Origin: Frankiales bacterium
Lineage (GTDB): Bacteria; Actinomycetota; Actinomycetes; Mycobacteriales; SCTD01
NCBI GenBank assembly: GCA_025465135.1
Contig: JAODNA010000064.1
Coordinates: 1-64,000, forward strand
Direction of reading: 5' to 3'
Length of the DNA: 64,000 nucleotides
Both the position numbers and the translations under genes were made by a program. The notes beneath the pieces were generated by a model, which searched no databases, was not told where the DNA came from, and was given only the letters and a program-made list of their open reading frames with translations. This document shows, in pieces, positions 45,601 to 54,700 of this stretch. The stretch's first letter is position 1; each line of letters begins with the position of its first letter.

Positions 45601-46713
45601 GACGCGCCCGGTGATGGTGGTGGTGCGGTTGTCGGCGCTCGTGTCGGTCGCCGCGAGGTCGGTGATCTCGTACGGCGCAGAGTTCTTGGTGAAGCTCAGT
45701 GCGTTGCTGGGGTTGGACACCGGGCCGTCCGGGCCGGCGGTGGCCGTGGCCACGACCGTGACGAGTCCGTCGCTCAGCGTGGAGGTGTCGAGGGTGGCGC
45801 CGATATTGCCGTTCGAGTCGGCGTGGAAGGTATGAGTCGCCACACCGGCGGGCGTGGCCGAGTCGGTGGCCGTCAGCACGAAGTCCGTGTCAGCGGGTGC
45901 AGTGCCGTAGAGGTACACGGACCTGCCTTGGGACGGGTAGAGGTAGTCCAGCCGCGGCGTCGCGGGCAGGTTCGCATCAACTGCGAACGTGAAGGTCGTG
46001 TCGATGGCCGGGTCAGCCCCGGCGCCCGACTCGACCGCATGGGCCGTCGCGGTGTAGCTGCGGCCTGCCTCGAGCGGGTCGTACGGGGTGAACATCAGGA
46101 CCGAGCTGTCCGGGCCCGCGGTGGATGCGTACCCGGGAACAGCCGTACCGAGGTCGTCCGCGAGTGTGACGCTGGAGGGATCCGCGCCGTACACGGACTT
46201 GATCGGCTCGTTGAGCTCGACCAGGAGTGGGCCGTGCGCCGACCCGGTGCCGTCGGCCGACGGGCTCGTGCGCAGGAGCGCGAAGTCCACGGTGTCCTTG
46301 CTGGCACCCATGTAGTTGGACTGGGTGCCGTCGGCGGTTGCGGTCGCGACGACGGTGAAGGTGCCCTGCGACAGCGGCGTCGCGTCGAAGTGCGCGGTCC
46401 AGGTGCCGTCGAGCCCCGTCGTGATCGGGGCCTTCGGGCTCAGGACGATGCTCGGGTAGGCGGACGACGCGGTCATCGCGATGTCGGCTCCCGGAGCGGC
46501 CGTGCCCGTGACGGTCACGTCCTGGTTCGCGAGGTCGGTGTCGTCGGACACGGTCTCCACGGTGACTGCGGCAGGCGCAGGATCGATGGCGATGGCGGGC
46601 CGACCGGCGGCGCTCGCGCTGGTCGCGACCACCCCCACGGCCAGGACGGATGCAGTGGCTACGGCCAGGGACCGGACCAGGGTCGACGCGATACGCACGG
46701 GACTCCATTTCAC
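42661..46713 (-). CDS. giant secreted Ig-like repeat protein with Ser/Pro linker and C-terminal CYxRP module
   Basis: Signal peptide ASTLVRSLAVATASVLAVGVVATSASA; repeats ITDLAAT....TTVTGNT.PGA.V; two PTVQWQRSTDGG-type Ig domains; SPSESPSASPSASPSSSTPASPSG linker. Confidence 0.9.
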   Translation of the reverse strand: MKWSPVRIASTLVRSLAVATASVLAVGVVATSASAAGRPAIAIDPAPAAVTVETVSDDTDLANQDVTVTGTAAPGADIAMTASSAYPSIVLSPKAPITTGLDGTWTAHFDATPLSQGTFTVVATATADGTQSNYMGASKDTVDFALLRTSPSADGTGSAHGPLLVELNEPIKSVYGADPSSVTLADDLGTAVPGYASTAGPDSSVLMFTPYDPLEAGRSYTATAHAVESGAGADPAIDTTFTFAVDANLPATPRLDYLYPSQGRSVYLYGTAPADTDFVLTATDSATPAGVATHTFHADSNGNIGATLDTSTLSDGLVTVVATATAGPDGPVSNPSNALSFTKNSAPYEITDLAATDTSADNRTTTITGRVSRPGSSLSVGLSDGNGGSQSAYGLGTDADGTFSFRTDSAHVKDGAVTVYLYASFAPEGDWTYQVTTFTNGSSVGPPISDQKATETTREQPVSTVTGVTTPGAVVTLTRDYSGTPVGSATADDAGAFSMPVDETGLQTGNVYFNMTAALPDGPTGPNASTYNYRVNGPTITDLVATPVTSDTPTSTISGTVGEADAGSTIAFDLYDPTNKHLSASAVAGPDGSFSTDVDLTDFADGNGYLYAVATDTNGGAGPYEYSSFIKDTVTPQVASLDATSTTSSSPYSVVTGTVSGGSDYYYGYTNLAISAVDHLGGTTETTTYAYDYWWESAPADFYADLDLSSLADGPITITVTPSDGVGNTGTPVQTTVTKDTSGPAVTGLSATPTNSADPTTTVTGNTMPGASVTVSAAEGDYSASADPVYADDSGNFTAELDLTGFPDGPVPVTAVATDPGTGDVGPSAETTSARHTAGPAITDLAATAVTFATHGSTVTGNTAPGATVDIAATDSADNVVTGTATADDSGAFSAVLDLSELVAGDVTVTAAATDADGATGALATTTTTTEGPAVTITTQPEDQSTPSGSSVTFTAAGAGTPTPTVQWQRSTDGGDSFANLLGATDPSLTVNADYADTGYEYRAVFTNENGTATTRVATLTVTATPPVITLQPTGQTVAPGSVVSFHADAVGDPMPTVQWQVSRPGGRYRDIAGATSNDYVMSASSAVNGYRYRAVFTNPGNSVTTSAALLTVTSPPAPGGGGAGNPGTDGQAPPPVVSPSESPSASPSASPSSSTPASPSGSTPASRKPLTLSVLTPEIPAGSAGTLVATGAANEAYSLQCYTRPSTSYTEAKHGVFDAAGDPVTFTLHLGRNTRCFVQYVNDSSRGASAAAVIRVRTVLSLSAVRTAVGTYTFQGTNLPRVAGQLITLYRVDAAGHEIRTANLSTDDTGVFRVTRRFTGTGTFRFLVRTSTGLNNAAGASNVITVTIR
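42664..43213 (-). other. shared C-terminal module, copy B
   Basis: LQCYTRPSTSY...NTRCFVQY...LSLSAVRTAVGTYTFQGT...GQLITLYRVDAAGHEIRTANLSTDDTGVFRVTRRFTGTGTFRFLV...ASNVITVTIR. Confidence 0.85.
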
Positions 46714-46930
46714 GGATGAGGGGGCGCACGAAAGAGCGGCCTCGAGAGGGCCCCCGAGGTCGATCGGTCGCAGATTGGCTCGCGCTGGTGCGCTTTGACC
46801 ACCTTGTGCGCTGGCAGGCGAAATACCTAGGGAAGTCGCCCCAGATGGCCCGCGAATGACGTGGACGGACTAACCCGGCTAGTGCATGCCGGCGCCACAG
46901 CCGCATCAGACGCTGTGGGCATTAGGGCGA

Positions 46931-47101
46931 TCAGCCGAGCAGTCCCTCGTCGCTCGGCCGGGCTTCGGGTGGCGCGCAGACGCGGCAGTGGCCGGTGCCG
47001 GCGCAGGCGACGCACATCGTGGGGATGCCGCTGGCGTCAGACCGCGCACGGCCGCCACAGATGTGGCACCGCCGCGTTCCGAAGCACCGCTCGCATTCCA
47101 T
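46931..47101 (-). CDS. small Cys-rich (DnaJ zinc-finger-like) protein
   Basis: MECERCFGTRRCHICGGRARSDASGIPTMCVACAGTGHCRVCAPPEARPSDEGLLG: four CxxC pairs; ORF-track frame extends spuriously upstream. Confidence 0.75.
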   Translation of the reverse strand: MECERCFGTRRCHICGGRARSDASGIPTMCVACAGTGHCRVCAPPEARPSDEGLLG

Positions 47102-47178
47102 GATCAACTCATCGGCGCCGCGGCGCTGTCGAGCATGGGCCGAATGCAGGAACGGCAGTAACGATCCGGTCACCGGAG

Positions 47179-48312
47179 CTAGGCCAGCAGCAGCCGGCTG
47201 ATGATCATCTTCTGGATCTCGGTCGTGCCGCCGCCGATGCTCGACAGCTTGGCGTCGCGGACCGCGCGCTCGGCGGGGAAGTCCTTGAGGTAGCCGTAGC
47301 CGCCGTGGATCTGGACGGACTCGAGCGCATTCTCGACGCAGAGCTTGCCGACCATCGCCTTGGCCATCGATGCCTCGAGCTGGTGCTCCTTGCCCTGCTC
47401 CTTGAGCCACGCGGCCTTGTACACGGCGTTGCGACAGGCGTGGTAGTTGATCTCCATCTCGGCGAGCTTGTGGGCGATGGCCTGGAAGTGCGCGATGGGC
47501 TTGCCGAACTGCTCGCGCTGCTTGGCGTAGGCGACGGCCTCGTCGATGGTCGCGCGCATGCCGCCGATGACGCCGGCCATCATCACCGTGCGCTCCCAGT
47601 CGAAGCACTCGAAGGCCACCCGCCAGAGCGCCTCGCCCTCGATGCTCAGGATGCTGCTCGCCGGCACCCGGCAGTCCTGCAGGTGGATCTCGGCCGTCGG
47701 GCTGCTGCGACAGCCCATCTTGTCGAGCTCGCGACCGACGACGAAGCCCGGCGTCTTCGTGTCGACGCAGAACGCCGTCGGTCCCTTGTCGGTGCGGGCC
47801 AGGACGTTGCAGACGTCGGCGATCGGGCCGTTGGTGATGAAGATCTTCGTGCCGTTGAGCAGGTAGTCGTCGCCGTCGCGGGTCGCCGTCGTACGGAACG
47901 ACGCGGCGTCCGAGCCCGACTCGGGCTCGGTGCTGGCCCAGGCCCCCATGTAGGTGCCGTCGCAGAGCCCTGGCAGCCACCTGCGCTTGAGCTCCTCGCT
48001 GCCGTGCAGCCAGATCGGGACGGCGCCGATGACCCAGTGGGCTCCGAGGCTGAGCCCGAGGCCGCCGTCGTGACCGCCTTCGGAGAGGGCCTCGTTGACG
48101 AGGCAGCAGTCGAGGATCGAGCCGCCTGAGCCGCCGTACTCCTCCGGGATCGGCATGCCGGCCACGCCGGCCGCGGCGAGCTTCGCCCAGACCTCGCGGT
48201 CCCAGCGGCCCTCCTTGTCGCGCTCGGCGGCGCCGGGGGCGACCACGTCGCCGGCCAGGCGGCGCATCGAGTCGTAGAGCGACTGCTGCTCGGGCGTGAT
48301 CGAGAAGTCCAC
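47179..48312 (-). CDS. acyl-CoA dehydrogenase
   Basis: MDFSITPEQQSLYDSMRRLAGDVVAPGAAERD; GAWASTEPESGSDAASFRTTATRDGDDYLLNGTKIFITNGPIAD; YLKDFPAERAVRDAKLSSIGGGTTEIQKMIISRLL. Confidence 0.95.
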   Translation of the reverse strand: MDFSITPEQQSLYDSMRRLAGDVVAPGAAERDKEGRWDREVWAKLAAAGVAGMPIPEEYGGSGGSILDCCLVNEALSEGGHDGGLGLSLGAHWVIGAVPIWLHGSEELKRRWLPGLCDGTYMGAWASTEPESGSDAASFRTTATRDGDDYLLNGTKIFITNGPIADVCNVLARTDKGPTAFCVDTKTPGFVVGRELDKMGCRSSPTAEIHLQDCRVPASSILSIEGEALWRVAFECFDWERTVMMAGVIGGMRATIDEAVAYAKQREQFGKPIAHFQAIAHKLAEMEINYHACRNAVYKAAWLKEQGKEHQLEASMAKAMVGKLCVENALESVQIHGGYGYLKDFPAERAVRDAKLSSIGGGTTEIQKMIISRLLLA

Positions 48313-48341
48313 GGCGGGAGCGTACGGCGGCGGGGAACGCT

Positions 48342-48377
48342 GAGGGCCACCGCCCGTGGTGCGTGGCGATGGCCCTC
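48342..48377 (-). terminator. hairpin downstream of the 890-aa secreted protein gene
   Basis: GAGGGCCAcCGCC...GGCGaTGGCCCTC, 12/13 paired, between stop at 48396 and the acyl-CoA dehydrogenase gene. Confidence 0.6.
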
Positions 48378-48395
48378 GTGCGCGCTCGGTGGTGC

Positions 48396-51068
48396 CTAGT
48401 GGACGGGCACCGTGATCACGTTGCTCGTGCCGGACGCGTAGGTCAGCGTGTTCGGGGTCGTGGCGACGAACTGGTAGGTCCCGCTGCCGGTGAAGGTGAC
48501 GGGAGCCCGCCAGCTGGTGGTGCCGTTGCTCGTCGCCTTCGCCGTCAGGATCGGGCGACCCTGGCCGAGCCGCCAGATGCTGATCGTCTGGCCGTCGACC
48601 GGGTGGATCCCACCGCCGAAGACGTAGGTCTTCGGACCGGTCCGCACCGCACTCAGGGACAGGTTGGCGTGGACCAGGATCTTGACGCTGTTGGACTGCG
48701 TCTGCACGCCATCGGCGTACCGCAGGAAGCAGCGGGTGCTCGCCGGAAGCTTCAGGGTGAAGTTGATCCTGCCGGCGTTGTCGAGCAGGACGGCGGACCG
48801 ACTCGTCACGTAGGTCGTGGACGGCCGGGTGTAGCAGCGGAGGTCAACGGGGCTGTTCGGCTCACCCGTCCCCCACAGGTAGGCCTGGTGGCCGGGGGTC
48901 AGGGCCTGCTCCGGTGCGACCAGCGTCAGCGCACGCCGGGTCGCCGCCGAGGACGACGGGGTCGGGGAAGCGCTCTGCGCTGCCGTCGAAGACGCGGACG
49001 GCGACGGGGATGCGGACTCGATGCAGCACGCGCCGAAGCTGGTCGGCGTCGCGGGCGGGTCCTGCGGCGGCGGCGCGGGGGCTGTCACAGTGGCGACCTC
49101 GGAGGTCGCTGTTGCGCCATGGCAGGCGACCGTCGCGACGTACGAGCCGGGCTGCAGGTGCACCGTCTGCTCGTAGTCGACGTCGTTCGCGGTGGTCGGG
49201 TCATCGAGGACGACACCGTCGGCCTTGGAGCCGTCGGCGTTCGTGATGTCCGTGGTCGGGACGTAGGCGCAGGAGTAGCGGATCGTGAACGGCTGGTCCG
49301 ACGTACCCGAACCGGGGGTCAGCGTGACCGAGGACGGCGGACGGCACGACGGGTCACTCGACGCGACCCAGGTGAGCTTCGCGGTGACCTCACCGACCGC
49401 GCCGTCGGTGCCGGTCAGCGTGACGAGGAACTGCGGAAGACCGGCATCGGTGTTGAGGTCGAGCGTTGTCAGGTCGACGCTGCCGGTGTCGTCCAGGGGC
49501 TGGTCGGTCGCACCAGGAATCGGCTGGCCGTCACCGTCAAGGAACGACACGGTGCCGGTCGAGTAGGTCTGCCGGTCGGGCGCGAGGATCTGCAGGGTCG
49601 TGTAGTTGTTCGGGGCGCACGCCTGGCTCGGAGCCACGAACCGCGACGCCAGGACGCGGATCGAGCCGGTGCCACACGCACCGCCGCTGTAGGCGTCGAA
49701 GTTCTGGATCTGCGCATTCCCACCATCGGCGTTCAGCCAGATGCAGTCAGGGCGCTGCGGGTCGGCGTTGACCGTGTAGAGGTAGGCCAGGTCGCCGAGC
49801 GACGTCTTGGGGAAGTTGACGCAGCTCGCCGCGAGGTTGAAGTCGTAGCACTGAACCCGATCCGACTGCGAGTTGGTGTTGTTCCACCCCGGATGGCCAT
49901 GGGGGACGTAGACCCGCGGTCCGAGGACGAAGGCCGGCCCGTTCCACGGCTCGTTGGGCGTGATCGTCGCCGCGAGGTTCGCCGGGGTCGCGACGACGGC
50001 CCCCGCGAGGTCGAAGCAGGGCGTCGCCGACATCGGGATGCAGACGCCGGTCACCGCTCCGGTGCCGTCGAGCATCGGGAAGGCTGCGCCGTGGTAGCCG
50101 GCGAAGTCAGCACCCGCGACCGGCCAGGCACCAGAGCAGGTGACCTGGGCCAGGCCGTCGAAGCAGGCCACCTTCTGGACGCCGTCGATGTTGACCGGGA
50201 TGAAGATCTCGTTGCCCGCAGAACCCACGGCGGGCGGCGGGAAGTCCGAGTTGGACTGCGTGCCCGCGCCGGTCCCGGCGCCCACGTCGACGACGAAAGG
50301 CTGCTCCGCACAGGCGGCCTTCGTCTTGAGGTCGAAGCACAGCATGGTGTTCTTGCCGCCGGTGACGGCGGACCCACTCGCGTAGTTGAACGCGTACCAC
50401 TTGCTGCCGACCTGGGCCGGAGCGCTGATCGCGCTGTTGCTGGAGATCGGCGACTCGCCCGCTGCCGTGAGCGCAGTGAAGCCGCAGAACGGGTTGGCGT
50501 TGCTGCTCGGCTGCGTCGTGTCCACGCACACGACGCCGCCGGTGTGGTCGCGGGACCGCGTCGCGTAGACGAACAGGTGGCCGGAGACCTGGTCGAGCAG
50601 GACCCCGGGCTGCCCCGACACGGCGAACCCGCTGCCGGTGTCGGGGTCCGGGTCGGTGATGGTCTTCGGGCTCCAGCACTGCGAGGCGTCCACCTGGAGG
50701 TGGCAGGCCACCTGCAGGGTGCCCTGGTGGTGGAAGACGTTGTAGACGGAGGTGTCGGTCATCGCCAGGCCCCAGCCGTCGCCGCCGCCGCTGCCGGCGA
50801 AGCTCGAGGCTGGCGGGACGGGGGTCGTCTGCGAAGCGGTGTAAGTCATCGTGGCGGTGCCGGTGTCCGACGTCGTACCGGTCGTCGCCGGCTGCGAGGT
50901 GGTGCCCTTCGTCGTCGTCGTACCGGCACTCGCCGTCTCTGCCGTGGCCGGCAGCGCACTGGCCACCAGGCCGGCTGCGATCAGGCTGCCTGCGCCGAGC
51001 AGCGCCGTCCGAACACCGAAGCGACGTCGCCCCGTTCCGAGCTGATTCGTGCCCCTACGTACGCCCAT
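48396..51068 (-). CDS. secreted protein with Cys-containing, possibly beta-propeller-like body, Ser-rich linker and C-terminal CYxRP module
   Basis: Signal peptide TALLGAGSLIAAGLVASALPATA; repeating FDG...C, CFDLKTKAACAE, CYDFNLAASC motifs; SASPSPSASSTAAQSASPTPSSSAAT linker. Confidence 0.88.
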   Translation of the reverse strand: MGVRRGTNQLGTGRRRFGVRTALLGAGSLIAAGLVASALPATAETASAGTTTTKGTTSQPATTGTTSDTGTATMTYTASQTTPVPPASSFAGSGGGDGWGLAMTDTSVYNVFHHQGTLQVACHLQVDASQCWSPKTITDPDPDTGSGFAVSGQPGVLLDQVSGHLFVYATRSRDHTGGVVCVDTTQPSSNANPFCGFTALTAAGESPISSNSAISAPAQVGSKWYAFNYASGSAVTGGKNTMLCFDLKTKAACAEQPFVVDVGAGTGAGTQSNSDFPPPAVGSAGNEIFIPVNIDGVQKVACFDGLAQVTCSGAWPVAGADFAGYHGAAFPMLDGTGAVTGVCIPMSATPCFDLAGAVVATPANLAATITPNEPWNGPAFVLGPRVYVPHGHPGWNNTNSQSDRVQCYDFNLAASCVNFPKTSLGDLAYLYTVNADPQRPDCIWLNADGGNAQIQNFDAYSGGACGTGSIRVLASRFVAPSQACAPNNYTTLQILAPDRQTYSTGTVSFLDGDGQPIPGATDQPLDDTGSVDLTTLDLNTDAGLPQFLVTLTGTDGAVGEVTAKLTWVASSDPSCRPPSSVTLTPGSGTSDQPFTIRYSCAYVPTTDITNADGSKADGVVLDDPTTANDVDYEQTVHLQPGSYVATVACHGATATSEVATVTAPAPPPQDPPATPTSFGACCIESASPSPSASSTAAQSASPTPSSSAATRRALTLVAPEQALTPGHQAYLWGTGEPNSPVDLRCYTRPSTTYVTSRSAVLLDNAGRINFTLKLPASTRCFLRYADGVQTQSNSVKILVHANLSLSAVRTGPKTYVFGGGIHPVDGQTISIWRLGQGRPILTAKATSNGTTSWRAPVTFTGSGTYQFVATTPNTLTYASGTSNVITVPVH
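48399..48938 (-). other. shared C-terminal module, copy C
   Basis: LRCYTRPSTTY...STRCFLRY...LSLSAVRTGPKTYVFGGG...GQTISIWRLGQGRPILTAKATSNGTTSWRAPVTFTGSGTYQFVATT...ASGTSNVITVPVH. Confidence 0.85.
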
Positions 51069-51776
51069 TTCCGCACATCCCTCTCGTTGTCAGGAGCGGG
51101 ACGCTAGGGGCTAAAAGTCTGCTTTCTTGCCTGATGCACGAAAGATGGCCTTAAGTGATCAGACTGGTGGGCTCAAGGGGTCCGGGCGTGTCACTGACGA
51201 CCCCCCAGACGGGCACCACACGGTCCTTGCCGAAGGGACAGCCCGGCTCAGGAGCGCCGCAGCCACAGCTCGCACGAGGGTCCCTTGCCGAGCGAGGCCC
51301 GCTCCGCCTCATCCGGCAAGACCGGGCCTGGGTTACGTAGTTCTCACCGAAGCGCCACCCCGACGCGCAGGGTGAGGCCCTGCCGAGCAACGCACACAAT
51401 GACCAGACGACGACACGTCGTCCAACCATGGGAGCGCAAGCCGAGACCCCCCGTCGGTGCATCTCGGCATCACGGGCCTGGTCACCCCGGGCCCGTCCGT
51501 CATGGCCGTGCTGACCCCCGCCGTCACGTACCGCATTCGCCGATCCTTCCCGGCTGAGCGCGCGGTCCGCGCGTTGTTGCCCAGGGTAAGGAGGTATTAC
51601 GGAGTGTTAGGCCGGCCTGATCCGACAGTTCCGACTGATGACCTTCGCCCTATCTGGCTCGAATTGAGGGCACAGCGACAGGTGCGAACGAATGATGCAG
51701 CTTGCCGTGATCTGCAGAACGTTCCCGACGAGCGCAGGGAAACCGTTCCCCGCGACCCAGCAAGCCGGGAGCGACG

Positions 51777-54700
51777 ATGCTACGAACGAGTCCGACCAGG
51801 ACGGCGCCCGACGGCGCTGCCCCCAGCGCGTCAGCAACGGGCCGGGCCCCCGGCGGATCGGGCCGGCAAGGGGGCGGCCGCTGGCGCGCCATCATCGCGT
51901 CGGTCGCCATGCTCGCCGCGTCCGGCGCCGCCACGACGCTCACGGCGACGGCGGCATCGGCCACCACCCCCGTCCCGAAGGTCCTCATCAACACCGCGAC
52001 CGTGTCGAACGGCAGCAGCAGCCTCGAGGCGCAGCAGGCCGCCGCGGCCGGCTTTGCCGTCACCTTCGTCAGCGGCGCCCAGTGGGGCGCGATGACCGCG
52101 GCGGACTTCGGCCAGTACGACGCCCTCGTCGTCGGCGACCCGACCTGCGGCAGCGTGGATGCGTCCGTCACCAACAACGTGAGCACCTGGGCCCCCGTCG
52201 TGATGGGCAAGGCCGGAGGTCGCACCCTGGCCGGGAACCGCGTCGTCGTCGGAACCGACCCGGTCTTCCACCGGGTGTACAGCGGCCGGACGGGGGCGGA
52301 CCACCTCATCCAGGACGGCATCGCTTTCGCCGGGGCCCAGCCCGGCCGCACCGGCGTCTACTTCGACATCACCTGTGGCGGGACGCCCGCGTCCATCACG
52401 GGCGCCCTCGGCGCCCTGAGCGCCGGAACGGGCGCCTGGACGGGCGGTGCCACCAGCTGCGGGAACAACGTCTCCAAGATCGCGAGCAACAGCAAGTTCG
52501 ACTCCCTGACCAGCGCCGACATGCAGGCCTGGGGCTGCTCCATCCACGAGACGTTCGCGTCGTGGGCCTCCGACTGGTACCCCCTGGCGATTGACATCGA
52601 CTCGGTTGCCAAGCCCGTGTGCGGCAACGACACCACGTCCCATGCCGCCGTCTGCGGTACGCCGTACATCCTCATCGCCGGGTCCGACATCGTGGTGACC
52701 TCGCCGAACCTCAAGCTGACCCCCGCGACCGCCACGAACCCGGCGGGTAGCACTCACACCGTCACGGCGAACGTCCTGCGCGCCGGCGCGCCACTCGTCG
52801 GTCAGCAGGTCACCTTCTCCGTCACCGGCATCAACGCCGGCGCCACCGGAACCTGCGGAACCAACGCCAACTGCACCAGTGACGCGAGCGGAAATGTCAG
52901 CTTCACCTACACGGACACGAACGGCGCAGGCGACGACACGGTCACTGCGGCCTTCAGGGACAGCGCGACCGGTAGCAACCAGTCGGCGACCGCCGCCGTG
53001 CACTGGAGCGCGGCTCCCCAGACCATCACGGTGACGCCGGCCAACCGGACCATCACGTACGGCGGCTCCGAGCCGGTGTTCACGTCGACTTCCGCGAGCA
53101 GCGGCAGTCACACCCTGACGACGCCAGCGACCTGCTCGGTGGCGGGCGCGCACGTCAACGTCGGCACCTACACGATCACCTGCTCGGGCGCCACGGCGCC
53201 GAGCGGCGACACGATCGTCTACAACACCGGAACGCTCACGATCAACCCGGCTCCGTTCACGGTCACCGCAAAGAACCAGACCGTTGCGTACGGCGCCACG
53301 GTGCCCGTGCTCGACACGGTCATCACCGGCCTGCCGGCCGGTGTGACGGTCAACGGCCCGAGCTGCTCCACGGCCGCCAGCCCCCCCGCCGGCAGCTACC
53401 CGATCACGTGCTCGGCCGCCGACGCGGGTCCGAACTACCGGGCCTCCTACATCGACGGCACCCTGACCGTCGTGCGCGCGCCCGCCACCATCACGGCCGA
53501 CAGCAAGACCCGGCCGTACGGCGCGCCCAACCCCGAGCTGACCTACGCCGTCAGCGGCCTGCAGGGCAGCGACGCCTTGAGGGTGCCGCCCACCTGCGCT
53601 GTCTCTGGCGGTATGAACGCCGGCACGGCACCGATCACCTGCGTCGGTGCGTCCGCCGGCCCGAACTACACCCTCAGCTACGCACCGGGTTCCCTCACCG
53701 TAAGTCCGGCGGTCATCACCGTCACCGCTGACAGCGTCTCCAGCACGTACGGCGACAAGGCGCCTGACTTCACGGCGACCGTCCGCGGTCTGGTGGCCGG
53801 CGACGCCCTCCGGACGCCACCGAGCTGCGACGTCTCCGTCCCGCACACCGGCGCGAACGCTTATGTCGTCGCCTGCAGTGGCGCCGACGCGGGAACGAAC
53901 TACACGATCAACTACGTCAACGGCACGTACACGGTCGCCAAGGCCAACGGCATCGTGACGCCAGACCCGAAGACCCGCCTCTACGGCGCCCCAGACCCGA
54001 CGTTCACCTACTCCGTGTCAGGTCTGCTGGCCGGCGAGAGCCTCACCAGAGAGCCGACCTGCCAGGTCGGGGTCGCGCACACGGACGCCGGCAGCTACGG
54101 CATTGCCTGCACCGGCGCCGATGGCGGCGACAACTACACGGTCGACGAGACGGCCACCGCGCCGCTCGTCGTACAGCCCAGGCCCATGTCCGTCGTGCCG
54201 AACAACGTCACGACGACCTACGGCACGGCGCCGATCTTCACCTGGACCACCGACGGGCTCCTGACCGGCGACGCCCTCATCGCGCCCGCAGTCTGCGGTG
54301 TCGAGGGCGAGCACAGCGCCGCAGGCACGTACCCGATCACCTGCACGGGTGCCGACGCCGGGGGCAACTACGCCATCGCCGTCACCAAGGCAACGCTCAC
54401 CGTGCAGCCCAAGAACGTGACGGTCACCCCCAGCGATGCCACGCGTGTCTACGGCGCGGCTGACCCGGCCTTCACCCCCTCCATCGACGGGCTGGTCGGC
54501 GCCGACAGCCTGCCCACACCGCCCTCCTGCTCGGTGATGAGTGCGCACGACGTCGTCGGCAGCTACGACATCGTCTGCGCCGGCGCCGACGGTGGGAACA
54601 ACTACACGGTCAACCAGGCCGCCACGGCGACGCTCACCGTCACCAGGGCACCCCTGAGCGTCGTCGCGGACAGCTTCAGCCGCCACTACAACCAGGCCAA

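Noticed and set aside
42631-46719. Long plus-strand ORFs 42631-44772 (713 aa) and 44971-46719 (582 aa)
   Set aside because: High-GC antisense shadows of the 1350-aa Ig-like protein; RRG/RDGD-type low-complexity sequence.
47102-47980. Upstream part of minus ORF 46931-47980
   Set aside because: Shadow of acyl-CoA dehydrogenase in another frame; only the 56-aa Cys-rich tail is supported.
48363-51107. 914-aa plus-strand ORF
   Set aside because: Shadow frame antisense to the 890-aa secreted protein; Arg/Gly/Val-rich composition without recognisable domain, whereas the minus frame has a signal peptide, linker and paralogous C-terminus.
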